A stretch of DNA of 64,000 bases from Strigops habroptila (GCF_004027225.2 NC_044278.2:95224743-95288742), one strand, 5' to 3'. Shown: positions 12,839-28,000, numbered from the stretch's first letter. The notes: generated by a model not told the origin, from the sequence alone. Numbers and translations are program-made.

Positions 12839-13018
12839 TCATGCCGTTGGCTTTTTCAAGTCTCGGATTTGCTTAATCAGGTAGTTCTTCTCATCAGTGA
12901 ATTGTTCATCATCCGTCCTCTCTTTCTGGAAGTTGCTCAGAAACTCAATTAGCTTGGGTTGGTTTTTCAACAGGATCTCCACAATAGGCTGTGTTTTGTT
13001 TGGACTGGCCACAAAAAC
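12839..13018 (-). CDS. CAB39L: CAB39L coding exon 8 (terminal), residues 276-334
   Basis: The exon begins after the acceptor gcatgttag and reads [13 protein letters not shown], then the family C terminus with [14 protein letters not shown] and TGA at 12841-12839. It contains the last helical repeat that closes the MO25 superhelix. Phase 0 entry. A CT-repeat lies about 35-55 bases before the acceptor in the intron. Confidence 0.96.
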   Translation of the reverse strand, partial: VFVASPNKTQPIVEILLKNQPKLIEFLSNFQKERTDDEQFTDEKNYLIKQIRDLKKPTA

Positions 13019-16000
13019 CTAACATGCAAACAAAACCAGGCACAGTGAGACTCAGAGAGAGAGAGAGAGAGAGAGGAACGTCAGTCACAACATCCTCGTC
13101 AGTTACGTCCCAGCAAGTCAGCTGAAGGCTGGCAGGCAGATACTCTGCTGCTACACACCTTTTCCCAAGGCAGAGAGAGAGGAGTTACAAACATGTTGGT
13201 TCAACAGCAAATTGAAGCAAAGCTGTTCCTGCGTGTGGTATTGCTTCCCCTTAATTTTGCTCTTTGTTGATGAAAGCGTTTGATTGTAAACGCAGCTGCT
13301 GAGAGCGAGCCATCAATTCTCAGCCTCTTCCACATGCAAGACTTAAACACACAGAAATTAATTACCAGAATGGAAAAGCTTTGTGTCAGTACTGATATCA
13401 TTTCCATACTAAACCAGGCCTAAAATTAGACTTGCCAGCTTTGTTTTGGTTTGGAAAAGTATGTCAGAGGCTCCGCTTCCCTCTGCCTAATCCATTCATG
13501 GGAGCGTGGAAATTTCCAGCAGCAGGAGCGCCATGGTGTGCCTGGCACCTTCGCTGCCCTCACCAAGCAGAGGAGGGTGGCAAGGCAGGGAGGTGACCCG
13601 AGACACAGATACTCACCTGGTGCAGACAGCCCAGCACTGTGGGCTTACTGATCTTCTCAAACAGTTGTGTTTTAGGGATAAACCTAGCCATATTCTCATT
13701 TTTCCTCCACAAATGCCTAAAGCGACAGGGTTTCCCCTATGCCACGACACTGTTTCTTTAACCTTTCCCTGCCTTACATGCCGGCTGACAATAGGAAACT
13801 TCAGGCCAGTTATAAAGGCCAGCAGTGGCAAGCTCTTCCCAGGGACCTCAGGCTGCTGCAGGGATGTGGGAGGGGCAGCCGGGACGTGGGGCCAATGGTT
13901 GGAACAGGCACAGCACACCCCCGGCCACCCCAGGAGGGGCTTCCGCATCTGCCTCGCACTGAGGTTACCATGGCTGGACAATAAAACACCGCCCCAGCGC
14001 TTGTGCAACAACATAAATAACTCCAGTTATTCTCTACTAATGAAAAGAAATTAAGGATGGACAGGACTGGAAAACGTCCAGTTTCGCTCCGAGCCTGTCC
14101 AAACCAGAATGAAAACAAACATCTGCTGACAGCACAGAATGGCATGTTGTCCAGCCGAGCACAGGCGGCACCACCGCTCGCCCGGCCCTCGAGCTGCTGG
14201 CTCCAGATCTGGGGCTCTTCTGCAGGTTCATTTATTTCTGGGGAGATTGTGCCCACATGAAAACCTGGACCAGACCCAGCTGCGCGGGGAGGAGCTGCGT
14301 TACACGATGAAGAACATGCACACACCATCCCTGGGGGCTCTGTTACAGCCACTTGTCCCCAGAAACAACACCTGGTAAAGCCTGGGACAGGATTCAGATG
14401 ACCTATTGTTAAGCTTCGCACTCCCCAATTAGGGGATGTTATACAAATGGTATGGAAAACTCCACATGTGGGGAATGTGTGGAAGGAATGGGGCTTGGCA
14501 CACACCAACAGCACCACGCTAAGTACTTCTGCCCAGACAGGGATGAAACACTTATTTTGTTTTATTCCATAAAGGTGAGGTAATGCATCTACCCCTAAAC
14601 CCTGGCAACCTGATGCCATAGGAGCCTATGCTTTTGTCTCCTCTGGATCCCTCCTCCTCACGCCACTCCTAGGAGTCCCTGCTTCAAGGTGCTTTTCCCT
14701 CTGCTCTGGGGAAGGAGTTGCAACCTCTGCCATGCTGGGTGAATGCTCCCAGGCCCTGAGTCTTTTCCCAAGTTTTCCTTGATCTACTGGCAGTCCATGG
14801 TCCCTGTGATAGTACAGTATCTACAGTTGTCCACACTGTCTTTGCACAGGCTTCCACATCACCTTCCTCTGATTACTAATCTCAAATAATTTCTTTTTAT
14901 GCTTACTTGCCACTGAAAACTTCTCAAAAGTAGCACAAAGAGCCCAAACTCACAAGGATCCCTTCAGAGCATCCACTCTAAAATAACAGCTTTCCTGCAT
15001 GATGCTCCAAGCACTCAAAGTGTAGCATCTTACCAGGGACACATCTATCAGCGGGTCAGACAGCCAGTGCTCTCACTGCACTTGATGGACTGTCAGTAGC
15101 TGATTGTTCTGTTGCTGCCTGCAGCATCCAAAAGCAATATCCCTCCTTTGCAAATAACTTTGACACGCTGCTATTGATGCATCGATTCCCATTAGACTGC
15201 GGAATAAAGGGGTTTGGGATGTAAATCACTGCTGAATGTACTTTACAGCTTTCCAGCCTGTGCCTTATCTAGGGAACACGAATCTTGGAGTTGCATGGGT
15301 ACGAATGTTTGGCTTTGGCTGACACTGCGGTAGTTCATGCTCTCAGCTCAAGCAGCCCCACAATGCAGCTCCCCATGTGCTGACCTACAGCAGGTCACCA
15401 AGCTGATGGAGGCTGGGTACTTCAGGATTCAGACTGTGATAAGCCCCCAGCTGTCTGGACAAACTTCCTTTGAGAAAAGCAGTACGTAAGCCTGCAGGCA
15501 GGGATGAGGAAAGTAACCATTACAGATCTTCATTAAAAGGTTTTCATTTTGGAGCTCAGTCAGTTTCCCCCTTGTGACCAGGAGAAAACCATCACGTACA
15601 CTGGCAGGATCAACATTTTCAGAAACAGTCTGATTACAATGCAAATGGAATCCTCTAAAGAAGGCCTGACCTTGAAGTGCTGAACAGCTCCCTTCAATGA
15701 ACATTAGGCCTCCTTATGAAGACAGGTGAAGGCTGACTTTCAAAATGAAGAAATTGAAATCATTCCTCTTGTAAAAGCTACCTGGTCTGCAGAGAGAACT
15801 GGAAGGCTTCAGTGGTAAACCTAATAAATACCAGCATTTCACACAGGCCACTCAACTGGTATGACTATAGCAAAATTAAAGAACTTAGTTTAATACAAGA
15901 CATCGCATCCTGTTTATCTTCCTGCTTTATTATTTATAGATTATAATCTTCGCCTTGCAAAACTGTCAAAACTGCACATGCAAACAAAGACCATCTCAAC

Positions 16001-19000
16001 TGCCAGTCTTGCTCAGTGTCAACAGGGACTCGTGAAGAGACAATATTAAAGTGCCAAAAAATTCCTGAAATGTTATTCAATACTTCAGTTAAGCAAACAA
16101 AATCAACTCTGCCAGTATCAACTCATCAGCTTCACAAAGCCCAGGAGCAGGACCACCATGAGACTTCACTTTTAAAAGAACCCTCCTCATTCAGAACGGT
16201 ATGATCACGGAGGAGGAGATAAACCCCTGAAAACAGGAATCATTATTAACGCTACCTGGGACAATTTTACTAAAATGAAGTTTAACTGAGGCTAAAACAC
16301 TTCAGAGAACTTGGTTTCACCTATGGTTTTATTATGAAAGGTTGGATGTACTACAGCACTTAATTCAGACAGATGAGAGACAGAGACGAAGTATAAAGAG
16401 AGTACTCATATCGAAATCTCAACTCTAAAAATAGCTGCTTCAGTACAGTTCCATCTTGTGAATATTTGAAAAAGGGCTAGAAGCAAAATCACCTCTGAAG
16501 CTTCAACAGTTGTCCAAAGTGGGACCGTTGCTCTCTTCTCCATTAGAAGTCATACACTGTATTTCTTCAAACAAATGTCAACATCACTTGGTTTGAGAAT
16601 CTGACCTTGTTTCCGCACAATTAATAACCAGGCACCACCACCCTCTGGGACTACAGCAGAGGAAAAGTGATTACAGAGGTTGGATACCCTAGAGTGGGTA
16701 TTTTAAGACTTACTCTGGGGTCACACGCAGTTGTACTGTGTCAGGAGACTGCACACAGAAGTGCCCTTATGGCTCATGTTACTTACAGCACAATGCTTCA
16801 CATAACACCTCTCACCCTTTGAACTCTCCAGCTAAGAAACACAGAGGACACATCCCCACAAATGTGGTTCCAGCCTCCTACCAAGAGGGAACTGTCAGTA
16901 CGGTCCAATTATGTGAGACCATTTGCAGCGTGAGCTGCTGGAGGTAGCTCTGTAATGGGCATAGAAGAGAATGGAAACATGAAACTAAGGTCACAAAACA
17001 CAATGTACCCGTTCTATTTTTAGATTTAGACAGTAAAATGTATCTTGCTAAATGTCTGCTTAAGACCAAGTAAATTGCATAATCCTAACTCACTGCTAAA
17101 GGGTGTTTTCCTCAAAATAATCTAATTGTTTATGTGAAAGCCAAGAGAGCTTGTGATTAGCCTTTAGTTGTAAATGTGTAAGGTCAAGGGAATACTTGCA
17201 CCACATTCACATACGTCTGAAAGATCTGGTCTCCCATGCAGGAGGCAAACTCAAAGCAGGCTTCAGTAATAACTGTCACAAATCCATCTCCAGGAACTGG
17301 AGAGCCCTTCCCAATATTCAGTCCTCCAAGTGTGCATGCTCAAGACTGAGACCTCTCCAATGAAATCAATGCAGACAAGAACTGGTGACTCTCAAAAGCC
17401 TACAACTCTAGGTGACCCCACTGGATTGTTTATGGAGGAGGAGGAAAGGGGTGAGGTGTATTAGCTTTTCCTGATGATTAAACACTGGCTAATCCTCATG
17501 CATACATTGTCTGGGACATCCAGCTTTATCAAGCAGCCACAAGCCTTTAGGATGGTGCTGCAAGGCAGAAGCTCCATTTTGCTTAGGCAAAAGGAAGAGA
17601 AGGAGCTGGAACTAGGAGGAAGATCAAGTATCTCCTCAGTGGAGAACAGAAGGCACTGCAAGTGGACACTCTCTCTTCAATTTCCCACCCAAAGCATCCT
17701 GGATAAGTAAAATATCCTCAGAGCTTAAGGATTAATGGCATTTTTAGCCACAAAATGTTCCTGCAAAATATTTCTGCACTAGAGAGTGCTCATCGTTTTC
17801 ATCTCTAGCTTACACTTTTGAATCTTTAATAACTGGAAATTGCCTCTGGTGAGAATCACATGCCTTTTTTGGGGGGGGTCAGCTGGGGCATGGGAGTGTT
17901 GGAATCTGGATGCTTACAGAACAAGCCCTTTTTCATTTCAACTGTGTCTAACTGGTGAAACATCTAAATCAGGTAATTTAAATCCAAATCTTTTGGCAGC
18001 TCAGACAGAGCAGCAAGTATCTACTTCTCAGCAGACCTTTAATTTCAAATCTCTGTGGTCAGTCTACTGTAATTTCAACCAGCACTGCACAGGTATTTTG
18101 CAAGCACAATTTTAAAAGGCAGTCACAGTTTAAAATTTATGAGATTAAAAGCTGAAGGCAAGATTCCTCCCCCAGTTACATTAGCATGGAATTATTACAG
18201 CTGACAAGAGCACTGGGCTGAGAGACACTAACCCAGAAACAGGAGGCAGGGACACTGCAGAGCAGGGCACAGCCAAGCAGAAGTGTTTCCCTCCATTCTC
18301 TTAAATATTTAAGGATTTTCTTTAGTAGTTCTCAAGGAGTTAGAATTCAATTTAAGAAGTGAAATTTGAGGAAAACTACTTTCTCTAACACGCTCTACAA
18401 AGCTAATTCACAACCCAGTTTTCTATAACATACCCTGTAACTACTCTGCCTGCTGGGGAGAAGCTGAATGCTACATCCAGCTAAGCCAGATCCTCAGTGA
18501 GGACCCCAAAGGAGAGCTCTGCTGCACCTCTAGAGTTACTCTAGTGTGCTGCTGGTAGTTATAAATGAGCAATTTCCAGCTGATTGGGTTCTGCTCTGAG
18601 CCTGCAATCTCCCCACAACGAGCACTATGCATATGAGATAGCATGAGGAATGCCATGGCACCGCTTAAATGCTGCTGATGGGTACCACTGGGAAAAACCC
18701 AAAAATATCCCATGGAGGTTGGTATCTGAGGATGGGATGTGGCCCTTTGAACTGAAGAGACACAGCGCTACCACCACACACTGTTGTTTTTGCTGGGCAC
18801 CGCAAGGCCTCAGCATTATGTCCACATGGTAGCAATGACAAGTGGTCAAGCAAGGCTGAGTCTACAATATCTCCACTCTAACTGGAAATGGGATGTATGT
18901 TTACTGGAAAAGGATAGGAAGAGAGAAATGGGAAGGCAGAGTGGGAGCAACAGCAATGCATGACATGTTGCGCACTGGAGCCCTTTCAAGTTATTCCAAA

Positions 19001-22000
19001 TCCTTTCAAATGCCTCTTAAACTAAGCAAAATCAGCTGTTCCCAAGGCCTATCATTAATTCAGGAACAGCAACTCATGTGTTTCATACACAAAAATCTGG
19101 CATTTATTCACAGAGTGGCTTCAAGAGCCCAATCCTCTGATCTCTTCCCTTCATAGGCATCTCAAAGGCTGCAAGTGTTTGGAGCCTGACTTCTCACTTA
19201 TCTTGGAGCCACACACCTCCTGATAAGAAGGAGGAGAAGTTACAGTGGTTCGGCTGACTATGGAGGAAGTCAGCAAGGGAACGGCTTACCAAGCTGCTTA
19301 TTTCAGGAAGGGATTTCGGTTTTTTAATCCTCCTTGAAGCTTGTTTTTTTGGAAACTAAAAGCTTTTTGGAGAAGCTGCACATCCTCTAAGCCTCCACAC
19401 TGAAGATCTGAAAGCTTTTTTCCAAATCAGAAATGGCAGAAGTACAAAACTTAACAAGTCACCCTGAATTCGTGGAGGGTGATGTAACCTTTTTCCAACA
19501 GCATGCCTTTTGGTGGGATCTGGTATCTTTCTTAACCATCTTGGGGAAGGATATCCTTTACAGGCCTAATATTTCTCTACTGAAAATCACTAACAACTCT
19601 GTTTACGTAGGCTGAAATTAATGTTCATTCCAAATTAAAGGTAGTTTTGCATAACAACAATCCAACTCACCCTGTGTCCCAGAGCAGAGAACTTTTTTGA
19701 CAGGAAAATGGTAAACTTTTCACTTATTAACATTAATCATCATAAAAAAAGGACACTGGTTGGGTCTGGTAGTTGTTTGAGACTGCATTAATGATCACTG
19801 CAAAAGGACGGAAGGATTAATCTCATTTCAAGCTCAGATTTACCAAATCTTTTTAATACCTTTAATGTGTTCTCACTGATGCACAGCACTTTTAGTCTTA
19901 ATGGAGAGCTTTAAGACTTTGGTTTTCAATCTTTGCCCAGACAAAATGAGCTAAGAACTGGGGGAAGGTACCCTGGATACTACCTAGAAGCTGTGTATTT
20001 TGTTACCTGTAGCATCCACCCCATTGTTACTTGACTGACTACCCTCAGCCCAAACCAAAACGATGCTGCTTTGATCTCACTTGAAGGAAGGCAAACAGAA
20101 ATCAGTGGCTGAGTGACAGAAAGGTTTCCAATGAAGACATTCTCAAATGCTGGAAGCTACTGTAAACCCCAACCTTTGCCATAATTTTCTCTGGGCTCTC
20201 TCTTGCCCACCTTGAAAGACACTTTTATGAGGAGAAGGGAAAGTCTGCCACCTCTGCAGCTCATACTAGCTCACCTTGAACACATGGAATGCTTCAAACT
20301 GAATGTTGGGGCTTTTATCTCGCAGCAAGTTCATCATCAGCTTCAGATTTTCTGGTTTGCTGATGTATTTTGTCATGATGGCGAAGTTGTGTCGGTCCAG
20401 AATCAATTCACCCAGCAACTATAGACACAGTTGAAAACAGAACAGTTTTTTAGGCTCACCACTTTATTTCTGGATGCAAAGAAAGCAACAACATACTTTA
20501 ATGTTTGCCTAAGAGGTTTCAATGTCACTACCTTTAAAAAAAAAAAAGTAACAAGACTTGTTATTATGTAGTGAGTTACTTATTGCCCAGTAATGCTCAT
20601 CTTCTAAATACTACAGAGAGGGATCCCATACATAGGCTGGGTGTAATAGGAGCTGGTGAGAGCCAGTCAGGACAGAAGCAAGTGCAGTGCAGCTGTCCCA
20701 CAAAGACACCTTCATTTCATTCAAAAGTTACATTAACACGCCTATCTGGTCCCATCTGCAGGCCATGTCAGACGTGGTTGCTGTTAGCAGCAAGCAGCAC
20801 CAGACAAACAGAGACTACCACGTTGCTCTCAAGTTCATTTTAACCTACGTTCTGAACCAAAGTGCAGACTTGAGGTCAGAGGAGAAATGATAGTGCTTGT
20901 TCCACAGAAATGGCCCACTGCTTCACCACAGATCCAGGAAAGAAAAGACATAGCAAGATCTTGTGTATTGTAAGAAGAGCACTCCAAGAACTTCTCTCTT
21001 TTTTTGTTAGAGAGTGCATGGCTGCTCCATTGGCATACATGCATCTGAATATCCTGCATAACATGGAGCTCAAATTTAGAAGGGAAGTGCTGAGAAACTT
21101 GACTTTACCTTTAAAGATTGTCTCTTTGTTACGTAATTCTCAGAATGAAGGAGTTTTTCATAATCCTCAAAGATCTAGAGTAACAAGAAAACACAAAATG
21201 CATCTGATTCATGTCCAACCTGCCTCCTCCTGGTACTCCCCACCCCAGAGCAGCAGCAGAGGCTGAAGTAGTGCCACCATCTCACACGTGACTGCCATGC
21301 CAGGCCCAGCTCTCATGGTCTTTTTTCTTGGCTGGTTATCATGCAGTGAATTAATGCCCAGGAACACTCCTCTTCCAAATACCACAGAGGGAGATACCAC
21401 ATATGGACTGGATGTAACAGGAGCTGGCGAGAGCCAACTAGGACAGAAGTAAAGCCAGTGCCTGTACAGCCTTCTCTTACAGGAGGGTGAATCTGCTGCC
21501 AGGACATGTGGGACCAGCACACAATGTCTACTCATATTGCACTCATGACTTGTTCTGTGAACTCAAAACAGGTGATGGTGCATCCCATACTGGCATATGC
21601 CAAAAGCTCCTTTGGTGAGGTACCACCAATTAAAACCGCTTGCCCAATGAGGGTCACCAGGAGCTGAGCACATGCTGGCTTTGCATGACTGACACAAGGC
21701 AATCTTGTGGTCCAGAACACTGAGAAAGAAGGCTACAATATGTTCAAACCATCTACCAAACAAGAAAACCCCCCAACATTGCTGTCCAAGACCATCTAAA
21801 AATATGCTCCCTTCCACAATTTATATTTTTAAAGTTTAACATTAAATAAATGCAGAATGGGGACTGTTCCAATGCAGTGCTTCAGTATTAAGAGGAAAGA
21901 TTAGCAGAGACACTAATTTTGCTCCAGTTAAGCTGCATTTGTGACTCAGCAGTAATAAGCGTGATCTTTATTTAACCTTTCTGCTAACCAGAATGAAAGA

Positions 22001-25000
22001 GATAGTCTTTGGCCCTTTCACTTTGGCAATGAAATAAAGAATAACTCAGGTAACATGAGAACATAACCCACAGTCTCATTGCATGATCCGTATCAGTCCA
22101 ATTTTAGTTGATTCCAATGGAATTTTTCTGACCTACATTTGGTTCCAAACTGAGGCAAAAAATCAAAGTGAAAAATGGCAGCTAACCAAGGGGCTAACTG
22201 CCTTAGGATGGTAGGAGGCACAGTCACACCTCAGTCCCCTACTTAGGTACCTGTCATTTCCAGTAATGCTAAAACTTCTTCCAATAACTCTTTTCCTCTG
22301 TCCCAAAGTATTATAAATAACACCAGTACAGCCCTACCAGTGCTGGAATATCACAAAACTGTTTAAAAACATGCATTTTTTTTTTCCCCATGACCTATTT
22401 ACATAAAAAGTTTACAGTTCCATTTACACATGAGGAGATATGAAGCATGCAGAGAAGAATAAAACTTGCTTTTAAACTATTAGTTCTCCTGAAATCTTAG
22501 TGCGTGTCCCCAGGTGTGTGCAGAGGAGGGTATTTCAAATGCCCTGTGAGGATTCTGCTTTAATAAAAGCAGTGTTTAGTTCTGCTGTCCTATGTAACTA
22601 TTTTACATGAAGCATGAACCCCCCCTGCTATTGAAAGGGCACTTTTTCCAGCTAAGAATGAACAGAAAAAAAAATCTTGTAGCATTTATACTTACTGCAT
22701 CATAATTTTGTTCCAGAAATTCTGCTACCAACAATTTGTGTCGTGTCAACAGGTCCTGGGGAAGAACAGAGAAAGGTTAACTGAGAGAGCATGCTCATTT
22801 GATTGCCCCTTGATTTTCAAATCTATGTTAGCATTTTTTTACCAGGTCCTCTTTTAGAAGATATTTACAACATGATTTCTATAAACAGAAAACATTTAAA
22901 ACTAATACTGCATTGTGTATTTAGTAGGATTTTAAGGAGAACTCAGTTAATGCTAACAGAATCAATATAAAACTATGCTAACCCTCTTTCTTATATTCTT
23001 TTTTCCTTCCACCTTTTCTTAAGGTCATTGCTCACTGAGCGCAACACTTACAATAATCTGGGGTACAGGAAAGGAAGAAAGTAAATTATGGAGGGACCAG
23101 CTATGGTCCCAAAGTCAAAAGTGATCTATATGCTATCCTGTAGCTGGAAATTACACTAAACTGGATCAACTGCTATTGTTCACTTCCAAGAATACAGCAG
23201 GGAAGACTCAAATTCAATCACTGTATAAATCCATTTAGTTATTTAAAGCCTAAAAATTGGGCACCAATCTAAGCTAGCCAACCAGGCTCTCCCTCCCCAG
23301 AAATGGTTTTCAGGGAGGTGGGATGAATCCCATCTGCAGCTCTTTTTCTGCCCAAGGTGGGCTTCCTGATACAAGTACTAGTAGCAGACTTTTTAGACAG
23401 CTGAATTGGATACCTCCCATGCTAAAAGGCCAACTAATTCAAATTTAAATTAAAGCAGCCTTTCCCACAGAATAGGAATGCTGGTGCTCAGTGACAGAGA
23501 CGCAAGTGTTCAGCTCCAGAAGAAATCAAGCCTCTTTACTGGATGAATAGCTACAAAATGAAGTGGCCAGTTTGAGGCATTTATCTTATTGCCTCTTTTA
23601 CAACATAACATTGATCACAATAAATGCCTGATGAAGTCCATTCAAGTCACTGTTTTTTTGGTGAATCAGTTTCTGCTATCTTTTTTATCAGTTTTCCTTA
23701 GTTTCCCTAGCCAGTCAGACACTGAAGCCGATGAGCAGCTAAAGCAGATGCACAGACACATCCTCTACAGCACCACAAATAAAAGAAATCCTTTCCATAC
23801 TAATCCTTTAATTTATTTTTACCATCAATTACAAGAGGAAAGTGGAGTGCTATAAAATCCAGTACATGTTTTTAATACATTCCTTTATGTAGCAGGGCTG
23901 CAGTGACAGCAGTTTAAAAGGCTGAGTGCAACAAACATGATTCATGAGCTTTTATGCAGGACACTCTGGAGGCAAGTACAACAGTTTTCAATAGGGGGCA
24001 CAAATGGAATATAATCCAAAATGAGGTTTTCATAGAAAATCAGGAGAGAGCGTAGAGCAGCAGTATTTAATCAGCACTCTTTCAACTGCTGCTTGTACCC
24101 TCCACAGCCAACTATATCTCTAAATGCAAGCTGTTTTCCTCTGCATTTTTAACAGCTCTTTTTCCTCTCTGCAGCACACCTGGCTGAATTTAATTAAGAA
24201 GTACATCTCCAGATCATCAAAAGATCCAGGATGTCCCTACTATAAATATCCTCACATTTAATTAAGCCCTTCTCTGGTGGGAGGCTTCCAGCTCTGAACC
24301 AGACACCCCGGTGGCAACACTACAAACACAACACAGGGGCAACAGAACTGAAAACATGAGCTCAGTAATCAGCCAGCAAGCAATCATAGAATGGTCTGGG
24401 TTGGAAGGGACCTTAAAGATCATGGAGTTCCAATCCCCTGCCACGGGCAGGGACACCTTCCACTAGGCGAGGTTGCTCCAAGCCTCATCCAACCTGGCCT
24501 TGAACACTGTCAGGGATGGGGCAGCCACAGCTTCTGTGGGTAACAACAGCGCTTGTTTTTACAGTATTAAAAATGAGGTAGCTCCATATTTGACAATTCA
24601 ATCACTTCTACATCACTTCTTGCTTTTCCAGCTATTCAGAGTAACAGACAAATAGGAGGTGAGCTGAGAGCTGGTCTGTTTCCAGAACCGACCATGTATC
24701 AGGTGCTAAGAGGCATTTTTTTTTGAAAAGGGCAGTTTATAGCTTTTCCCCAAGCATTTTAAAAGGCGATCTCTGACCTATGTCTGAGGATGAACTGCCC
24801 TCACACTCCTCTCTTTCTAGTGCACGTGAGGATGTAGAATCCTATTTTTAAATCCTGCTAAAAATACACTGAGTTCACAGGGGACAGAAGTTAGTTCTGC
24901 AGCTGTAGATCCATGTACGACATCAATCCCGCTCTTCTGGGGGGAGGGTTGCAGCAATGTATGGTCCTTGCCACAGCTTAATTGACTCTTGTCCCAATCC

Positions 25001-28000
25001 TGCCTCCTGGCTGGAGTGACAACTGTCCATCATCACCAACACACACTGCTGTCCTGCTCAAAGCAGGACCTGGGGGAAGGATGCAAATCTCTTCTGTCAG
25101 GCTGGGAACAGAGTCCAGGGGCATTTTTTCTGACCACAGACAAACACTTTTCCAAGCATCGGGTAAAATGCCAGAGACAAAAGATTTAAATATCTCTGTT
25201 ATGTTGCATTTTTATACAGGCCTGCACTACACTTTTACTTGTCTGTTTCTGTGCTCCTTTCACTTTCATTACATCTATGAACACCACAACAGCACAACTT
25301 AAAATAACTGAAAGATGCTGCTATCGCTTAATGAACAGGTGGTTCTTCTCACCTCATTACTGAAGAACGCAATGTTATCTCCACTCTGCAGATCTTTACC
25401 CCATTCAGGAGGTTAGTAAAAACCAAGGCCGGATTTCAGCAATGACATTCCTTACAGTTATTCCTAAGATCTATCAAATCTTGTTTCTAATTAGCTTTGA
25501 GAGGAAAGACTAAACAATGTGTTTCTATGACAGCAAGGAACTCAAGGATAGCAGAAAAAAGGAGTTGCATCTATATTTAGAAGAGTCTTTACCTAAAAAG
25601 AATTTTCCCAGCTTTCTTAAATTATTTTTCAGAAATAAATTAATCTTCCTTGTACATTAAGCACCCAAGTTTGCTCAAGGACTGTATTAGCACCATGCGG
25701 GAAAGATGATGGTCACATACAAACTCCAAGAAAATTGCAGACTTCACCCAACTTCATTTTCAGCACAACACAGGCTCTACACAGTGCTTCCACCTACTCA
25801 GCTTGTAGCAGTATGGGCCTTACACTGAACCATGGGTCACAAAAGTAAGCACATGAATACATTGTAAAATAATCCACGGGCATAGCATTAATCTAAACTT
25901 GACTGCTGATCTCAGAAGGGACAGCAAAAATTACAAGGATTTCACAAGTGAATTTTAAATGGTTCCTTCTATTTACAGATTGTGGTCATGATGGGCAGCG
26001 GTTTTGTCTCTGGGGGAAGGTAGGGAGAGAAAAAGGTCATGCATTTTACAGGAACTGTATGTAATACATGATTAATTTGAGTTTTAAATGGTTGCCTTAA
26101 ACACCTTTGATTGTCAAGATGAAGAACATTAATGAAATGTAAATCTGTATTGAATTAAAGATTCTTTGCTGACTTGATCAATGTCATGAATTTTATCCTT
26201 TACTGAACAATAAAAAAGCCACCCAGTTTAAAAGCAACACAACATTCAGTGATGACTGCTGATGGAGTGCCATTTTTGACACTAACACTACGAAGCAGGT
26301 ATCGAAGAATTTACCTTGAATGTAGCAAAGGCATCAGAAGCTATATCAAATGTTGACATTTCCACATATTTAAAAAAATCTCTGAACTGTTCTGAAAAAA
26401 GTATGATTTTGGCCAAGGGTTCATGCCGGATACACTCTCTCAGCATAATTCCACAGCGTAAGGCAATATTTGGGGATTCATATCTGAAGAATGAAAAGAA
26501 ACAGAAAAGATCAAAATGTAGAAGAACAAAGATTAACAGGCACTTTTCTAGCAACAGGGAACTTCGTAGCACAGGGAATGCAGGCACCAGAGGGGATACA
26601 ACACATGGGCGGCAGCTCACAGCCACAGCACTGCACCCAGCTTCAGGATCTCAGCCCAAAGCTAAGGAGCAGATTAGGCTGCCAGCATTTTCCGCTGCAA
26701 GCCTCTGTCTTCCCAAGCCAAATCCCATTTTGGTGTAAATGTGCACTTCACCTCCTCTCTGTGGAAGAGTGGGGAGTGCACAATGTTTCAGCAGAGCTTC
26801 TTCATCCTTTCAGATTTATGAGAATGCAAAGCCTGTACAATATAACAATCTCCCTTTTCAGATTTGATTCTGAGCTCCTCAGTTTATCCAAGAAAAATAT
26901 AACACCTCATGACCATCCATCACCTCCCACTCCTCTTCTAGAGAACGTTGCTCTAGAATATTAATACCTAACGAGGAAGGTGGAAGGAGTTTATCCAGGC
27001 AGTCTACATAGGATTAAGCTTTCTGTAGCTCTTAAGATCTTTTTTTTTTAAAGTTCCTAAGGAATTCTGCCCAATCCCTCTCCTGCAAAGGCTATGACTT
27101 TGTCCAGGATACAAGTACTCATTCCTCAGGTTACAATTCTGTTATGGCACAGGCATTGCAATAGCCAGGAGCCAGCACACTTCTCCATCTTGGAGAGAGA
27201 GATAGAGGGGGAAGCAATTCAGATCATCTTCTATTTCTATAAAGTCCGGATTTCTCTAAAGCTGAAATTAATCTGAAACAAAACTGTCAGAAGCATAATT
27301 AAAAAAAAAATTAAAAAAAAAGAAAGGATGAAATCCAACAATAAGAAAGGACTTTAAATGAACTTCTTTCAGCGATCTTCAGTCATGTGAAAGTGGTGAA
27401 GTCCAAGGGGACAGAAAGCACGCTCTGTTTCAATAAACCGGTTATACTATATCAGAACTGTGTATTATCACCCAGAGCTTATCAGCATCATTTTTCCTTT
27501 GCACAATTAATTCCTATCACTAGGCCAAAAGAGAAAAAAAGAAGAAGAAAAACACAAAATGCCATCTGTGCTGTAAGTGAGTGGGCCCTCAAATTTACCA
27601 CCAGCTTGCAATTTAAAAGAATGGTAGTGTTTTGCGAGCATACCAGAGCTGCATACTTCAACCTGATGTCAACAATAGTTGGCTTAATGAAAAATGAACT
27701 ACTATTCCAAACAGGCAAATGAAACTTCCCACCCTCAAGGAAATGCAGGCACTCAAGCCCCTGTTTGTTTCCTTTTGGGAAACATTTGCAAACGTGAATT
27801 TGTAACTCTTTAGACAACGGAAATTCGCTGATGTTTCCTGTCGAGGCATACCTCTCCTCAACTCCATCAACAGGAATACTAATTTTCAAGGAAAAAGAGG
27901 AGGAGTTGCTCCTAGGAGTGCAGCCAGGAAAATATTTAATAGTTGGCTAAGGAATATTTTGATTGGAATAAAAGCAAATTGCATTGTTTCCAGCACAATA

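Noticed and set aside
13608..13616. Donor-like site (CACCAG|gtgagt) on the minus strand in the last intron
   Set aside because: No paired acceptor with a family-like exon was found, and the coding sequence is complete without it.
26288..26626. 112-residue minus-strand open frame
   Set aside because: Only its central part is coding. It is CAB39L exon 4 (26315-26483) extended by chance into both introns.
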